From the NCBI GenBank assembly GCA_001443455.1, contig LDXO01000002.1:108960-172959 (forward strand): DNA of 64,000 bases. Direction: 5' to 3'. Each line of letters starts with the position of its first letter. The first letter of the stretch is position 1. Position numbers and translations under genes: made by a program. The notes under the pieces were generated by a model. That model ran no database searches and was not told the origin of the DNA. It saw only the letters and a list, made by a program, of their open reading frames with translations. Origin of the DNA: Deltaproteobacteria bacterium CSP1-8. Its GTDB lineage: Bacteria > Desulfobacterota > Deferrimicrobia > Deferrimicrobiales > Deferrimicrobiaceae. Positions 10,370-20,869 of the stretch are shown in pieces.

Positions 10370-11170
10370 TCACCTCATCGCCTTTTTCAGGGATTGCACG
10401 AACCGTCGGAGGGCCACGGGCCCTTGACGCGATGTCCCGTAACGCTCCACCATCCGGACGCAGGCGCTCCCCACGACCGCAGCGTCGGCATGGGTGGCGG
10501 CCTCCTTCGCCATGGCGGGATGGGAGATCCCGAATCCGACCGCGACAGGCAGGCGGGACTGCGCCTTCACCTCCCGCGTCCACTCCGGGAGTCGGGGGGG
10601 AAGCGCTTTCCTTGCCCCCGTAATCCCGGTAACCGATATCAGGTACAGGAAACCGGATCCCACGGCCGCTGCCCTCCGGACCCGGTCCCCGCCGCTCGTC
10701 GGGGAAACGAGAGGGATCCAGTCGAGCCCCGATCGTTTCGCCTCCGGCGCCATTTCCCCCCCTTCCTCCGGAGGGAGATCCACCACGAGGATCCCGTCCG
10801 CGCCTGCGGAGCGGGCGTCCCGGCAGAAATCCCGGATACCGTACTGAAGGAACGGGTTATAGTACCCGAAGATCACCACCGGCGTTTCATGTTTCTTCCG
10901 GAAAGACGACACGAGGGACAGTGCCCGCCCGGTGGTCATACCTCCCGCGAGGGACCGGCGAAAAGCCGCCTGGATCGTCGGCCCGTCCGCCATCGGGTCG
11001 GAAAACGGGATTCCCACCTCGAGGATGTCCGCTCCCCCCTCGGCCGCGCCGCAGAGGTAGGCGAGAGAACCGCGCCGGTTCGGGTCCCCGGCGGTGAGAT
11101 AGACCACCAGTCCTTTTTCCCCGGATTTCCCCAGGCGGGCAAACGCCTGCTCAATGCGGGACACGGCCAA
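10370..11170 (-). CDS. trpA: Tryptophan synthase alpha subunit
   Basis: 266 residues. Splits indole-3-glycerol phosphate to indole, which is channelled to TrpB. The catalytic Glu51 and Asp62 are in the [15 protein letters not shown] segment. The phosphate-binding region GFGIS is present near 215. Its start overlaps the end of trpB by 20 nt, consistent with stoichiometric co-translation. Confidence 0.95.
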   Translation of the reverse strand: MAVSRIEQAFARLGKSGEKGLVVYLTAGDPNRRGSLAYLCGAAEGGADILEVGIPFSDPMADGPTIQAAFRRSLAGGMTTGRALSLVSSFRKKHETPVVIFGYYNPFLQYGIRDFCRDARSAGADGILVVDLPPEEGGEMAPEAKRSGLDWIPLVSPTSGGDRVRRAAAVGSGFLYLISVTGITGARKALPPRLPEWTREVKAQSRLPVAVGFGISHPAMAKEAATHADAAVVGSACVRMVERYGTSRQGPVALRRFVQSLKKAMR

Positions 11171-12368
11171 TCCCCTTCGATTCCGCTACGATAGCGATGT
11201 CCTTGTCTCCCCTGCCGGAGACGTTGATGATGATGGACTCGCTTTTGCGCATTTTGCTCGCGAGGCGGAACCCGTATGCGACCGCGTGGGAGGATTCGAG
11301 TGCCGGCATGATCCCCTCGCATCGCGTGAGAAGGTCGAAACCGTCGAGCGCCTCCCGGTCCGTCACGGCGACGTAGGCGGCCCGCCCGGTGGCTTTCAGA
11401 AACGCGTGCTCGGGACCCACGCCCGGATAATCGAGCCCGGCCGAAATGGAGTGCGCCTCGCGGATCTGGCCGTCTTCGTCCTGCAGGACGAACGACTTGC
11501 TCCCGTGCAGGACGCCTACGCGACCGCGGCACAGGGGGGCTCCGTGCTTGCCTGTCGCCAGCCCGAGACCCCCGGCCTCCACCCCGATGAGGCGCACTTT
11601 TTTTCGCCCGAGGAAGGGGGTGAAGATCCCCATGGCGTTGCTGCCGCCGCCCACGCACGCCACCACCGCCGCGGGGACTCCCCCCCCGATCTTCCGGAAC
11701 TGGCGGAGGCACTCCTTCCCGATCACGGACTGGAAGTCGCGCACCATCATCGGGTAGGGATGGGGTCCCGCCGTGGATCCGATGAGATAGTGGGTGGACC
11801 GGACATTCGTGACCCAGTCCCGCAGCGCCTCGTTCATCGCGTCTTTCAGCGTTCTGCTTCCGGAGAGGACCGGGGTGACCTCCGCCCCGAGGAGCCGCAT
11901 CCGGATGACGTTCGATTCCTGGCGACGGATATCTTCCGAGCCCATGTAGACCACGCAGGAAATCCCCATCTTCGCGCATACCGTCGCGGTGGCGACCCCG
12001 TGCTGCCCCGCCCCCGTCTCGGCGATGATCCGGCGCTTCCCCATTCTTCCCGCCAGAAGACCCTGGCCGAGCGTGTTGTTGATCTTGTGGGAGCCCGTGT
12101 GGGCGAGATCCTCCCTCTTGAGGAAGATGTTCGCCCCTTTTCCTTTCTCCGTGAGGCGGCGCGCGAAGTAGAGGGGGGTAGGACGGCCGCCGTACTCCCG
12201 GAGCAAGCCGTCCAGTTCCGCCCGGAATCTCTTGTCCCCGGCCACCTTCCGGTATGCCTTCTCCAGGTCGATGAGCGCAGTCATCAACGTTTCCGCCACG
12301 TACCGCCCCCCGAAGGGGCCGAAGTGCCCCGTCCGGTCGGGCCACCGTTTACTTGCCGATTCCCGCAA
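11151..12368 (-). CDS. trpB: Tryptophan synthase beta subunit (TrpB1 type)
   Basis: 405 residues. Condenses indole with serine using PLP. The PLP lysine is Lys95 in HTGSHKINN. The catalytic Glu117 is in ETGAGQHG and the phosphate-cradling [10 protein letters not shown] motif follows. This is the TrpA-partner form and lies directly beside trpA. It overlaps trpF by 20 nt. A second, TrpB2-type paralogue sits on the other side of trpF. Confidence 0.96.
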   Translation of the reverse strand: MRESASKRWPDRTGHFGPFGGRYVAETLMTALIDLEKAYRKVAGDKRFRAELDGLLREYGGRPTPLYFARRLTEKGKGANIFLKREDLAHTGSHKINNTLGQGLLAGRMGKRRIIAETGAGQHGVATATVCAKMGISCVVYMGSEDIRRQESNVIRMRLLGAEVTPVLSGSRTLKDAMNEALRDWVTNVRSTHYLIGSTAGPHPYPMMVRDFQSVIGKECLRQFRKIGGGVPAAVVACVGGGSNAMGIFTPFLGRKKVRLIGVEAGGLGLATGKHGAPLCRGRVGVLHGSKSFVLQDEDGQIREAHSISAGLDYPGVGPEHAFLKATGRAAYVAVTDREALDGFDLLTRCEGIMPALESSHAVAYGFRLASKMRKSESIIINVSGRGDKDIAIVAESKGIGRVPH

Positions 12369-13017
12369 CCCCGAACCCTTCCCGCGCGTTGTCCACGAAC
12401 GACTTCACTTTTCCCGGGTCCTTCTTCCCGGGTGCCTCCTCGACGCCGGAAGCCACGTCCACACCGAAAGGGCGCGCCGTCCGGATCGCCTCCGCCACGT
12501 TCTCCGGGGTCAATCCCCCGGCGAGCAGCCATGGCCTGCCCGAACCGCCTCTCCCGACCCGGACGAAGGGCCCTCCGAACGTTCGCTCGAGGGCCTCCCA
12601 GTCGAGGGTGTGGCCCGTACCCCCGTATTTCCCGGGAACGGCCGCGTCGATCAGAAACGCGCTGCAGGAATAGTCCCGAAATGATTCGAGGCCAAACCCT
12701 CCCTCCACACGCACGGCCTTGATCACCGGGTACCGGATCCGGGCGGCGCTATCCGCTGGCTCGCGCCCCGACAGCTGCACCACCCCGATCCCCAGTTCCC
12801 CACAGACCGCCGCGATCCTCTCCGGGGTCTCGTTGACGAACACGGCGACGGCGGTTGCCCTCTTCCCGACCGCCTTCACGATCGGCGCCGCCGACGTCGG
12901 TGGCACGTACCGGATCGATTCCCGGAAGAAATTGATCCCCACCGCGTCCGCGCCGGCCTCGACGGCCAGAGCGGCGTCCCCGGGGGAGGTCACCCCGCAC
13001 ACCTTGATCCGGAACAT
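12349..13017 (-). CDS. trpF: Phosphoribosylanthranilate isomerase
   Basis: 222 residues. Isomerises phosphoribosylanthranilate in the third step of tryptophan synthesis. The general base Cys7 is in KVCGVT and the general acid Asp124 in [22 protein letters not shown] (186-193) closes the barrel. It lies between the two trpB genes, overlaps trpB by 20 nt and starts 8 nt after the TrpB2 stop. Confidence 0.95.
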   Translation of the reverse strand: MFRIKVCGVTSPGDAALAVEAGADAVGINFFRESIRYVPPTSAAPIVKAVGKRATAVAVFVNETPERIAAVCGELGIGVVQLSGREPADSAARIRYPVIKAVRVEGGFGLESFRDYSCSAFLIDAAVPGKYGGTGHTLDWEALERTFGGPFVRVGRGGSGRPWLLAGGLTPENVAEAIRTARPFGVDVASGVEEAPGKKDPGKVKSFVDNAREGFGVAGIGK

Positions 13018-13025
13018 CTCCCTCC

Positions 13026-14384
13026 TTACGTTCCCACCTTCGGCAGGCGGGAAAGCGCTTCCCGTATCTTGGTCTCCGGGTGCTCGTGGTCGACGAGCCT
13101 GCCCGCCAGGAAATCGTCGTACGCGGCGAGATCGAAAAAGCCGTGGCCGCTCAGGTTGAACAGGATCGCCCTCTCTTTCCCCTCCTCGTCCGCCTTTTTC
13201 GCCTCGACGATCGCCGAATGGATGGCGTGAGCCGACTCGGGCGCGGGCAGGATTCCCTCCGACCGCGCGAAGGCAAGCGAGCTCTGGAACACCACCGTCT
13301 GGTGATAGGCCTGCGCCTCGATCAGTCCTTCGTGACAGAGCTGGCTGACCAGGGGGGAATCTCCATGGTAGCGCAACCCCCCCGCATGGATCCCCGCCGG
13401 GACGAAATCGTGGCCGAGAGTGTACATCTTCACGAGCGGCGTCAGCCGGGCCGTGTCGCCGAAGTCATAGGCGTACACTCCCTTGGTCAGGGTCGGGCAG
13501 GATGCCGGTTCCACGGCGATCACGCGCGGGTTCCGGCTCCCCGCGATCTTGTCGCGTAGGAACGGGAAACCGATCCCGGCCATGTTGCTCCCCCCGCCGC
13601 AGCAGCCGATCACGACGTCCGGGTAATCGTTGGCGATCTTCATCTGCTCCACGCACTCCAGTCCGATCACCGTCTGGTGAAGAAGGACGTGGTTGAGCAC
13701 CGAGCCCAGCGAGTAGCTCGTGTCCTCCCGGGTGGCCGCGTCCTCGACGGCCTCGCTGATCGCGATCCCGAGCGACCCGAGCGAGTCCGGGGTGCTGGCG
13801 AGGATCTGCCGGCCGCACTGGGTGTCCTCGCTCGGGGAGGAGACGACCGTCGCGCCGAACGCCTCCATCAGCATCCGTCGATAGGGTTTCTGATGGTAAC
13901 TGACCTTCACCATGTACACCTTTGCCTCGAGGCCGAAAAAGCAGGCGCCGAGGGCAAGAGCGGACCCCCATTGCCCCGCGCCCGTCTCGGTGGCGATGCG
14001 CTTCCGGCCGGCCATCTTGTTGTAAAAGGCCTGGGGGATGGAGGTGTTCGGTTTGTGGCTGCCCGCGGGACTTACTCCCTCGTATTTGTAATAGATCCGG
14101 GAGCGGGTCTTGATCGCTTCCTCGAGCCGCCTGGCCCGGTACATGGGCGTGGGTCTCCAGAGGGCGTAGATCTTGCGGACCTCGTCGGGGATCGGAATGA
14201 AGCGCTGGGGAGCTACCTCCTGCTCGATGAGCGCCATCGGAAAGAGGGGGGCGAGATCGTCCGGGGAGATCGGTTTTCCGGTCCCCGGGTGGAGAACCGC
14301 GGCCGGGGGGTTGGGCATGTCGGCCATGATGTTGTACCACGTCTTCGGAATTCCCGAGTCCTTCAGGATGATCTTCGTTTCCAT
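13026..14384 (-). CDS. TrpB2-type tryptophan synthase beta-like protein
   Basis: 452 residues, longer than TrpB1 and with the N-terminal extension typical of TrpB2 proteins (starts with the KIILKDSGIPKTWYN-like block). The PLP lysine is Lys111 in SPAGSHKPNTS. TETGAGQWG and CCGGGSNMAG motifs are kept. TrpB2 enzymes can make tryptophan from indole and serine, and some use other substrates such as O-phosphoserine. Here it is embedded in a complete trp operon that also has canonical TrpB, so it may salvage indole or replace TrpB under some condition. It follows trpC by 24 nt. Confidence 0.9.
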   Translation of the reverse strand: METKIILKDSGIPKTWYNIMADMPNPPAAVLHPGTGKPISPDDLAPLFPMALIEQEVAPQRFIPIPDEVRKIYALWRPTPMYRARRLEEAIKTRSRIYYKYEGVSPAGSHKPNTSIPQAFYNKMAGRKRIATETGAGQWGSALALGACFFGLEAKVYMVKVSYHQKPYRRMLMEAFGATVVSSPSEDTQCGRQILASTPDSLGSLGIAISEAVEDAATREDTSYSLGSVLNHVLLHQTVIGLECVEQMKIANDYPDVVIGCCGGGSNMAGIGFPFLRDKIAGSRNPRVIAVEPASCPTLTKGVYAYDFGDTARLTPLVKMYTLGHDFVPAGIHAGGLRYHGDSPLVSQLCHEGLIEAQAYHQTVVFQSSLAFARSEGILPAPESAHAIHSAIVEAKKADEEGKERAILFNLSGHGFFDLAAYDDFLAGRLVDHEHPETKIREALSRLPKVGT

Positions 14385-14408
14385 TCGATTCTCTCCTTTT
14401 CCCGTTCT

Positions 14409-15197
14409 TTATTGTACACGTCCCGCCTTAAGCTTCCGAATCGCCTCCGCCGCGTCCGCGGACCGGATGATCGCCTCTCCTACCAGAAAGGCGTCCGCCC
14501 CCATTTCGTAAAATCTCCTCACGTCCGCCCCGGATGAAATGCCGCTCTCGACGACTTTGACCGCGTTCGGCGGCGCCTGGGGGAGCAACCGGGCCGACGT
14601 CTCCAGGTCGACCCGGAGCGATGCGAGGTCCCGGTTGTTGACCCCGACGATCGTCGCCCCGGAGCCGGCGGCGATCTCCATCTCCCCCGCGTCGTGAACT
14701 TCCACCAGGGCCTCCATTCCGTACTCCGCGGCCAGGCGGACCATCCCGCCCGTTTTCTCCCCGAGCACGGCGACGATCAGAAGGACGAGGTCGGCGCCGT
14801 GTGCCCGCGATTCTGCCACCATGTACTCGTCCAGCACGAAATCCTTCCGGAGAACGGGGAGATCCCCGCTCGCTGCGCTCGCTTCGGAGAGGTCCCGTAA
14901 ATTCCCCCCGAAGAAGCGGCTCTCGGTGAGCACGGACACCGCGCATGCCCCTCCTGCCGCGTAGGACCGGGCGGTGTCCGCCGCGTCGAGGTCCTTCCGG
15001 ATCCACCCCCTGGACGGAGATGCCCTTTTGATCTCCGCGATGATTCCCGGCCCTTCTCCCAGAAAATCCCGAATATTCCGAATGCGGCGGTTCGCCTGCG
15101 CCATGGCCGCAATCTCGGTGAACGGGACGGCGGCCTTCCTCTCCCCCAGACGCTCCCGGACGGCGGAGACGATTTCCCGGAGGTGGTGCGACCTCAC
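14409..15197 (-). CDS. trpC: Indole-3-glycerol phosphate synthase
   Basis: 262 residues from a GTG start that overlaps the trpGD stop (GTGA). Closes the indole ring in the fourth step of the pathway. The catalytic segment [11 protein letters not shown] has Lys57. [12 protein letters not shown] and VGVNNRDL motifs of the barrel are present. The longer upstream reading frame is only an overlap with trpGD in another frame, so this start is preferred. Confidence 0.94.
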   Translation of the reverse strand: MRSHHLREIVSAVRERLGERKAAVPFTEIAAMAQANRRIRNIRDFLGEGPGIIAEIKRASPSRGWIRKDLDAADTARSYAAGGACAVSVLTESRFFGGNLRDLSEASAASGDLPVLRKDFVLDEYMVAESRAHGADLVLLIVAVLGEKTGGMVRLAAEYGMEALVEVHDAGEMEIAAGSGATIVGVNNRDLASLRVDLETSARLLPQAPPNAVKVVESGISSGADVRRFYEMGADAFLVGEAIIRSADAAEAIRKLKAGRVQ

Positions 15198-16822
15198 GGG
15201 CCGATTCCTCCACCCGCTCCCAATATGGCCAGGAACGCGTGAAGCCGGTCCATCGCGGCACCCGAATCGATCGATCGCGCGGCCAGGGCGACGCCTTCCC
15301 GCAACTCCTCCGCCTTTCCCCCCGCGACGATGGCGAACGCCGCGTTGACGAGGACCGCCTCCCGTGCGGGTCCGGGGGCTCCGGAGAGCACCTCCCTGAG
15401 GATTCGAGCGTTTGTCGCTGCATCCCCCCCCTTGATCTCCTGGGAGGATGCGTACTCGAACCCCGCCGATCTCGGGTCGAACAGATACCGCTTCACTTTG
15501 CCTTCCTGGACGTCCCACACGATCGTCGGGGCGGAAAGGGTCACCTCGTCCATGCCGTCGGACCCGTGGACGACGAAAGAACGCCGGTGCCCGAGTTCCG
15601 CCAGAACCCGTGCATAGGTGTCCCCAAGTTCCTCGCTGTACACGCCGACGACCTGGCAGTTCGCCCCGGCGGGGTTGCTCAAGGGGCCCAGGATGTTGAA
15701 TATCGTCCGGATCCCGATCTCTCGGCGGGGACCGATCGCGTATTTCATGGCCGCATGAAATTTCGGCGCGAACATGAAGGTGATGCCGGCCTCGTCCAGC
15801 GCCCGCTGGACGTCCGTAAACGATGCCCCCAGGTTCATGCCGAGGCTTTCCAGGACGTCGGCGCTCCCGGACCGGCTGGTGACCGACCGGTTCCCGTGCT
15901 TGGCGACGAGGATCCCCGCGCCTGCCGCCACGAAGGCCACCGTCGTCGAGATGTTGAAGGAGCCGGACCGGTCTCCCCCCGTGCCGCAGGTATCGAGGAG
16001 GCGCTCCCCCGCCGGCGCCTTGATTCTCGCCGCCTTCTGTCGCATCACCTCGACCGCCGCCGCGATTTCCGCGGTCGTCTCCCCTTTCATCGCAAGACAG
16101 GAAAGGAACGAGGAGATCTGCGCGGGCGTGGCCTCTCCCCCCATGATCATCCTCATGGCGTCCCGCATTCCGTCCGGCGTGAGGTCTTTCCCGGAAGCCA
16201 CCTGCGAGATCGCTTCGCGCATGTTGCCGAAGCAGCGGTGCACCGGCTGGCGCGGGTCGATGAGAGAGAGGAAGTTCTCGAGGATCCTCATTCCGTACTG
16301 CGTCAGGATCGACTCGGGGTGGAACTGGACGCCGAAGACGGGGCGGGAGACGTGGCGGATTCCCATCACCTCCCCGTCCTCCGACTCGGCGCACACCTCG
16401 AGGGAAGGGGGCAGCGACTCCCTCTCCAAGGCCAGCGAATGGTACCGCGTCGCCGTCATCGGGTTTTCGATCAGCGAGAAGATTCCCTTCCCGTTGTGCC
16501 GGATCCGCGAGGTCTTTCCGTGCATGAGGGAGCGGGCATGCACGACCTTCCCGCCGAAGGCCTCCCCGATGCACTGGTGACCGAGACAAACCCCCAGGAT
16601 GGGGATCCGGTCCGAAAACGTTTGAATCGCCTCCAGGGATATGCCAGCGCTTGCCGGGCCGCCCGGGCCGGGGGAGATGACGAGTCCGTCGGGAGAAAGC
16701 CCCTTGAGGTCCGCCACCGAGACGGCGTCGTTGCGGTATACGTGTACGTTGGCGCCCAGTTCGCTCAGGTACTGGACGAGATTGTAGGTAAAGGAATCGT
16801 AGTTGTCGATTACGGCGATCAC
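15194..16822 (-). CDS. trpGD: Fused anthranilate synthase glutamine amidotransferase / anthranilate phosphoribosyltransferase
   Basis: 542 residues in two domains. Residues 1-195 are the class I glutamine amidotransferase (TrpG): nucleophile Cys79 in GVCLGHQ, His168 and Glu170 in VQFHPE. Residues about 203-542 are TrpD: DTCGTGGD at 277-284 binds the PRPP pyrophosphate. The TrpG domain gives ammonia to TrpE. The same fusion occurs in enteric bacteria. The ATG directly abuts the trpE stop with no gap. Confidence 0.95.
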   Translation of the reverse strand: MIAVIDNYDSFTYNLVQYLSELGANVHVYRNDAVSVADLKGLSPDGLVISPGPGGPASAGISLEAIQTFSDRIPILGVCLGHQCIGEAFGGKVVHARSLMHGKTSRIRHNGKGIFSLIENPMTATRYHSLALERESLPPSLEVCAESEDGEVMGIRHVSRPVFGVQFHPESILTQYGMRILENFLSLIDPRQPVHRCFGNMREAISQVASGKDLTPDGMRDAMRMIMGGEATPAQISSFLSCLAMKGETTAEIAAAVEVMRQKAARIKAPAGERLLDTCGTGGDRSGSFNISTTVAFVAAGAGILVAKHGNRSVTSRSGSADVLESLGMNLGASFTDVQRALDEAGITFMFAPKFHAAMKYAIGPRREIGIRTIFNILGPLSNPAGANCQVVGVYSEELGDTYARVLAELGHRRSFVVHGSDGMDEVTLSAPTIVWDVQEGKVKRYLFDPRSAGFEYASSQEIKGGDAATNARILREVLSGAPGPAREAVLVNAAFAIVAGGKAEELREGVALAARSIDSGAAMDRLHAFLAILGAGGGIGP

Positions 16823-18313
16823 TTAGATTTTCCCCGCCAGGTCGCTCGCCCCGACCGCCCGAAAGAGGATCCGGGCCTTGCTGCGGATCTCCTCCCATTC
16901 CCTTTCGGGGTCCGAGTCGGCGACGATCCCGGCTCCCGCCTGAATCATCGCTTCGTCGCCCCTCATCACGATCGTGCGGATGGTGATGCAGAAATCCATG
17001 CTCCCCTGGAGGTCGAAATATCCCACCGACCCCGCGTAGATCCCTCGCCGGAATGGCTCCAGCTCCTCGATGATCTCCATCGCTCGGACTTTCGGTGCCC
17101 CCGTGACCGTCCCCGCCGGGAAGGCGGCGCGGAGGACGTCGAAGGCGGTCATCCCCTTCCTGAGCGTTCCGACGATATTGGATACGATATGCATCACGTG
17201 AGAATACCGTTCCACCACCATCTGCTCGTCCACCTTGACCGTTCCCCATTCGGATATCCGGCCGACGTCGTTCCGGCCGAGATCCACGAGCATCACGTGC
17301 TCCGCGAGCTCCTTCGGGTCCGACAGGAGCTCGCCCTCCATCCGCCGGTCCTCCTCGGCCGTCGACCCCCGGGGGCGCGTTCCGGCGATCGGCCTCAGCT
17401 GGACGAGGTCCCCCTCCAGCCTCACCAGCACTTCCGGGGAGGCCCCCACCAGCGCAAGGTCGCCGAGCTTCAGCAGGAACATGTAGGGGGACGGGTTCTG
17501 CGATCGAAGCACCCGGTACACCTCCGACGGGGAGCGCCTCGTCCGGACCCTCGCACGGTTGGAAAGGACCGCCTGGATGATCTCCCCGTCCCGGATGTAT
17601 TCCTTGGTCTTCCGGACGGCCGCCAGGAAAGTCTCCCGCGGGATCTCGAACGGTTGCTGCCCGGTTTCCTCCCCCGCGGGAATGTCGGTCCACGGGAGTG
17701 GCCCCTTGAGCACCCCTTTCACTTCCTCGATGGCCCGGAGGCACCGAAGGTATTCTTCGGATGAGTCGGACAGGTCCCCCCCGACCTGGCTGTGCGCCAC
17801 GATCCGGATCGTATGTTTCACGTTGTCGAAAATTACGAGACGGGAGGGAAAAAGAAACAGGGCGTCGGGAATCCCTTCCGGCGGATGGGTATCCGGGATC
17901 CTTTCGATGCTCCGTACGTAGTCATAGCCGATGAACCCCACGGCTCCTCCCGAGAGTCTCGGAAGTCCCTCCGCGCGCACGTACCGGATCCCCGCGAGGA
18001 TCCCCTCCAGCTCCCTCATCGGGTCCCCGGATCCCCTGCGGACTTCGGTCATTCCCCCCCTGGTGATCGTCACGGAGGATCCGTCGGCGCGGAACCGGAT
18101 GTACGGGTCGAACCCGATGAAGGAATACCGGGCCCACTTCTCCCCTCCCTCGACGCTTTCCAGCAGGAAATGGTCGTCGGGAAACCGGGCGGCAATTTTC
18201 AGGTACGCCGACACCGGCGTCTCCAGGTCCGCGTGAAACTCCTGCGAGACGGGTATGACCGCTCCGGGCGTTGCCTGTGCCAGAAAGACCTCTCGTGTCG
18301 GCACCGTCATCAT
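16823..18313 (-). CDS. trpE: Anthranilate synthase component I
   Basis: 496 residues. Converts chorismate plus ammonia to anthranilate. The N-terminal LLES element (residues 50-53) belongs to the tryptophan feedback site seen in TrpE. The chorismate-binding domain fills the C-terminal half, with IAGTRPRG, LVDLGRNDVG and FPAGTVTGAPK motifs. It starts 7 nt after the SPOR gene, so there is no room for a conventional trp leader peptide and attenuator directly upstream. Control, if any, must lie elsewhere or rest on feedback. Confidence 0.96.
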   Translation of the reverse strand: MMTVPTREVFLAQATPGAVIPVSQEFHADLETPVSAYLKIAARFPDDHFLLESVEGGEKWARYSFIGFDPYIRFRADGSSVTITRGGMTEVRRGSGDPMRELEGILAGIRYVRAEGLPRLSGGAVGFIGYDYVRSIERIPDTHPPEGIPDALFLFPSRLVIFDNVKHTIRIVAHSQVGGDLSDSSEEYLRCLRAIEEVKGVLKGPLPWTDIPAGEETGQQPFEIPRETFLAAVRKTKEYIRDGEIIQAVLSNRARVRTRRSPSEVYRVLRSQNPSPYMFLLKLGDLALVGASPEVLVRLEGDLVQLRPIAGTRPRGSTAEEDRRMEGELLSDPKELAEHVMLVDLGRNDVGRISEWGTVKVDEQMVVERYSHVMHIVSNIVGTLRKGMTAFDVLRAAFPAGTVTGAPKVRAMEIIEELEPFRRGIYAGSVGYFDLQGSMDFCITIRTIVMRGDEAMIQAGAGIVADSDPEREWEEIRSKARILFRAVGASDLAGKI

Positions 18314-18320
18314 TGCCGGT

Positions 18321-18986
18321 TCATCCCCGCACCCAAAATGCGTTCGCCTTCCCTTCCGACTTCAGTTTCCGGATCGCCCGGTTCGCTGCATCCTTGTCCG
18401 GATACGGGCCGACGACGACCTTGTAGTAGTGTCCCGACTTTCCCCCTTCCCCTTTCACCACGGTCGCTTTCCATCCGTCCTTTTCCAGCCGATTCCGAAA
18501 CGACTCGGCCGCGGCCTTTTCCCGGAAGGCGGCGACCTGAACCATCAGTTTCCCCACGGGCGCCTTCGGGACCGCTGACGCCGGTTCCGGCGCCGTTTTC
18601 CCCGGGGCTGGTTTCACGAGAAGGACGGGATCGGGCTCCTTCTTCGCCAGGGTTTCGCGGAAGGTGGTGCTCTTTTCTGTTTCCTTGAGACTTTCATCGG
18701 CGCCGGGAGGAGTTACGGGGGGAACCTTTCCCGCCTCCTCCGAGAAGACTCCGAGATCTTTCCGGATCTCCGCCTCGGTCTCCTTCCGGTTTTCGATCGG
18801 TCCCCCGACTTTGTTCGCCTCGTTTCTGCGCTGCTCCGCACTCTTTTCGACGATCCTGCCCACCTGGAGGCCGAGGACGAACACCACGGCAAGCAGGACG
18901 ACGGCTCCGACTACGAAGAAGGCAAACGGGGACCTCTCCCCGTCTGCCTTTCGAAACCCCCGTTTCCTGTTGTACAGGTATCTCAC
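18321..18986 (-). CDS. SPOR-domain membrane protein
   Basis: 221 residues. A short basic N-terminus is followed by one membrane segment (about 20-42) and a charged, Pro-rich linker. A C-terminal SPOR domain spans about 145-221. SPOR domains bind denuded peptidoglycan at division sites, so the protein is probably a bitopic cell-envelope or division factor with the domain in the periplasm. Its start overlaps the argS stop (ATGA), and trpE follows after 7 nt. Which SPOR subfamily it belongs to is unclear. Confidence 0.85.
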   Translation of the reverse strand: MRYLYNRKRGFRKADGERSPFAFFVVGAVVLLAVVFVLGLQVGRIVEKSAEQRRNEANKVGGPIENRKETEAEIRKDLGVFSEEAGKVPPVTPPGADESLKETEKSTTFRETLAKKEPDPVLLVKPAPGKTAPEPASAVPKAPVGKLMVQVAAFREKAAAESFRNRLEKDGWKATVVKGEGGKSGHYYKVVVGPYPDKDAANRAIRKLKSEGKANAFWVRG

Positions 18987-20650
18987 ATCCGCTCCGGTGC
19001 CGAGACTCCGATCAGGGAGAGGCCGGTGGAGACGATATTCCGGACGGCCCTGGCGAGAGCAAGCCGTCCCTGGGTGCGTTCGGGGGTTTCTCCGAGAAAC
19101 CGATGGTTATGGTAAAACGCATGGAACTCGCGGGACAGATCCAACAGATAGAAGGGAACCCGGTGCGGTTCGCGCGCCCGCGCGGATTCGGAGACGACGT
19201 CGGGAAATCGTGCCACCTTCTTCATCAGGCTTACCTCGTCGGGCAGGGAAAGCACGGACAAGGAGGGAGAATCCGAGGGAACGACATCGCTCGCGGATGC
19301 TTCCCGGAAGATGCTGCAGATCCTTGCGTGCACGTACTGGATGTAATACACGGGGTTCTCGCTCGACCGTGTCTTGGCCAGGGTGAGGTCGAAATCGAGG
19401 TGGGAATGGAAACTCCGGAGCAGGTAGAAAAAGCGAGCGGCATCCACCCCGACCTCATCAACTACTTGACTTAATGTGGTAAAATTCCCTGAACGGGTAG
19501 ACATTTGTACTGCGGCCCCTTCACGAACAAGCGTCACGAACTGCACGAGCAAAATCTCGAGCCGGCTGTCGTCCTCCCCGAGTCCGCGGAGCGCCGCGGA
19601 GAGCCTGGGTGCGTACCCGTGGTGGTCGGCCCCCCAAATATCGATCACCTTCGGAAACTCCCGCCGGAACTTCTGCCGATGGTAGGCAAGGTCCGAGGCG
19701 AAATAGGTCGCCCGGCCGTCGGCACGCACAAGGACGCGGTCCTTCTCGTCCCCGTGGGATTCGCTCTTGAAATATACCGCCCCTTCGGATTCATACAGTT
19801 GTCCGCGGTTGCGCAGTTCGTCCACGATGGCCGCAACGGCACCGCTTTCGTGGAGATCTCCTTCCCGGAACCAGTGGTCGAAACGAACGCGGAACGCTTC
19901 GAGGTCCCTTCGTATTCCATCGAGGATCCGGTCGCACCCGACCTTCCGGAAAACGGGGGTCGCCTCCTCCTCGGTGGCCGACAGGTACCGCTCGCCTACC
20001 TCGTCGCGGAACTCGCGGGCGAGTTCCAGGAGGTACTCTCCGCGATACCCGTCTTCCGGTAGCTCGGCTTTCCTCCCGCACACCTGCTGGTACCTTGCGT
20101 ACAGGGATTTCCCCATCTTGTCGATCTGGGTCCCCACGTCGTTCACGTAATACTCGGTCGTTACCCGGCAGCCGGTGAAGGCAAGGATTCTCGCAAGCGC
20201 ATCCCCCACGGCCGCTCCCCGGCCGTGCCCCACGTGGAGGGGGCCGGTCGGATTCGCCGAGACGAACTCGAGAAGAACCCTTTCCCCGTCCGCTTGCTCT
20301 GCGGCCCCGAACCGCTCCCCCTTTTTCAGGGCGGTCGCCAGGACTTCACGCCAGGCGTTGTCGGACAGCACGATATTGATGAATCCCGGCCCGGCCACGG
20401 AAAGATCCCGGAACCAGCCTTGCCTGTCTTCCCGCCGGATGGAATCGAGAAGCCCCGTCGCCACGTCCCTGGGTTTTTTCTTCAGGTGGCCTGCCAGTTG
20501 CAGCGCTGCATTCGTGGAAAAATCCCCGTGCTCCTCCTGCCTCGGAATCTCCACCGTTACGGGGATTTCCCCGGGAACCCCCCACTCTTCCAATTTCCGT
20601 TTTATTCCTGACCGGATGAGGGATTCGGTGATCTTGCGGACGTCCAACAC
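18983..20650 (-). CDS. argS: Arginyl-tRNA synthetase
   Basis: 555 residues. Class I synthetase charging tRNA-Arg. The HIGH-like motif HVGH is at 139-142 within NPTGPLHVGHGRG. The KMSKS region is degenerate (QMSTRSGN), as is normal for ArgRS. The N-terminal Add-1 domain (1-100) and C-terminal anticodon-binding domain (about 440-555) are present. It is first in the long gene train down to lepB, and a promoter-like pair lies 39-65 nt upstream. Confidence 0.96.
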   Translation of the reverse strand: MLDVRKITESLIRSGIKRKLEEWGVPGEIPVTVEIPRQEEHGDFSTNAALQLAGHLKKKPRDVATGLLDSIRREDRQGWFRDLSVAGPGFINIVLSDNAWREVLATALKKGERFGAAEQADGERVLLEFVSANPTGPLHVGHGRGAAVGDALARILAFTGCRVTTEYYVNDVGTQIDKMGKSLYARYQQVCGRKAELPEDGYRGEYLLELAREFRDEVGERYLSATEEEATPVFRKVGCDRILDGIRRDLEAFRVRFDHWFREGDLHESGAVAAIVDELRNRGQLYESEGAVYFKSESHGDEKDRVLVRADGRATYFASDLAYHRQKFRREFPKVIDIWGADHHGYAPRLSAALRGLGEDDSRLEILLVQFVTLVREGAAVQMSTRSGNFTTLSQVVDEVGVDAARFFYLLRSFHSHLDFDLTLAKTRSSENPVYYIQYVHARICSIFREASASDVVPSDSPSLSVLSLPDEVSLMKKVARFPDVVSESARAREPHRVPFYLLDLSREFHAFYHNHRFLGETPERTQGRLALARAVRNIVSTGLSLIGVSAPERM

Positions 20651-20688
20651 GCTCCCCGAAAACGCGAAAATGACTTTGAAGGTAATAC

Positions 20689-20715
20689 GTTATAGCCAGC
20701 GGAGAGGGAAGTCAA
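20689..20715 (-). promoter_or_regulatory. Candidate sigma-70 promoter upstream of argS
   Basis: TTGACT (20715-20710) and TATAAC (20694-20689), each 5 of 6 to consensus, are separated by 15 bp, shorter than the preferred 17. It lies about 40 bp before the argS start. If real, it would head a transcript of up to 16 genes ending at lepB. Confidence 0.55.
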
Positions 20716-20806
20716 CGTCTAACGCGCATTCCGCATTCTGGCAAGAATGGACGACCCCCGACCCCTTCCTGTCCCCGGAACGGGCACCCGCACCCCGTGT
20801 CGGAAT

Positions 20807-20833
20807 AAAAAAGCCCAGCGGATTGCGGGGCTT
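20807..20833 (-). terminator. Intrinsic terminator after the first cold-shock gene
   Basis: On the minus strand AAGCCC, an 11-nt loop and GGGCTT are followed by a T run, 37 nt past the csp stop. It separates csp from the argS promoter. The rest of 20651-20869 shows nothing else I can name. Confidence 0.75.
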
Positions 20834-20869
20834 TGCGTCGTCTTTCCCGCTAATTCGCCGGGCAGGGGG

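Noticed and set aside
14409..17744. 1111-codon minus-strand frame ending in trpC
   Set aside because: Only the last 262 codons are trpC. The upstream part lies out of frame over trpGD and trpE and is Arg/Gly-rich shadow.
15239..17764. 841-codon open frame on the plus strand opposite trpGD-trpE
   Set aside because: Antisense shadow; trpGD and trpE have intact catalytic residues on the minus strand.
18314..18320. Search for a trp attenuator or leader peptide before trpE
   Set aside because: Only 7 nt separate trpE from the SPOR gene, and I see no tandem Trp codons or terminator hairpin there.
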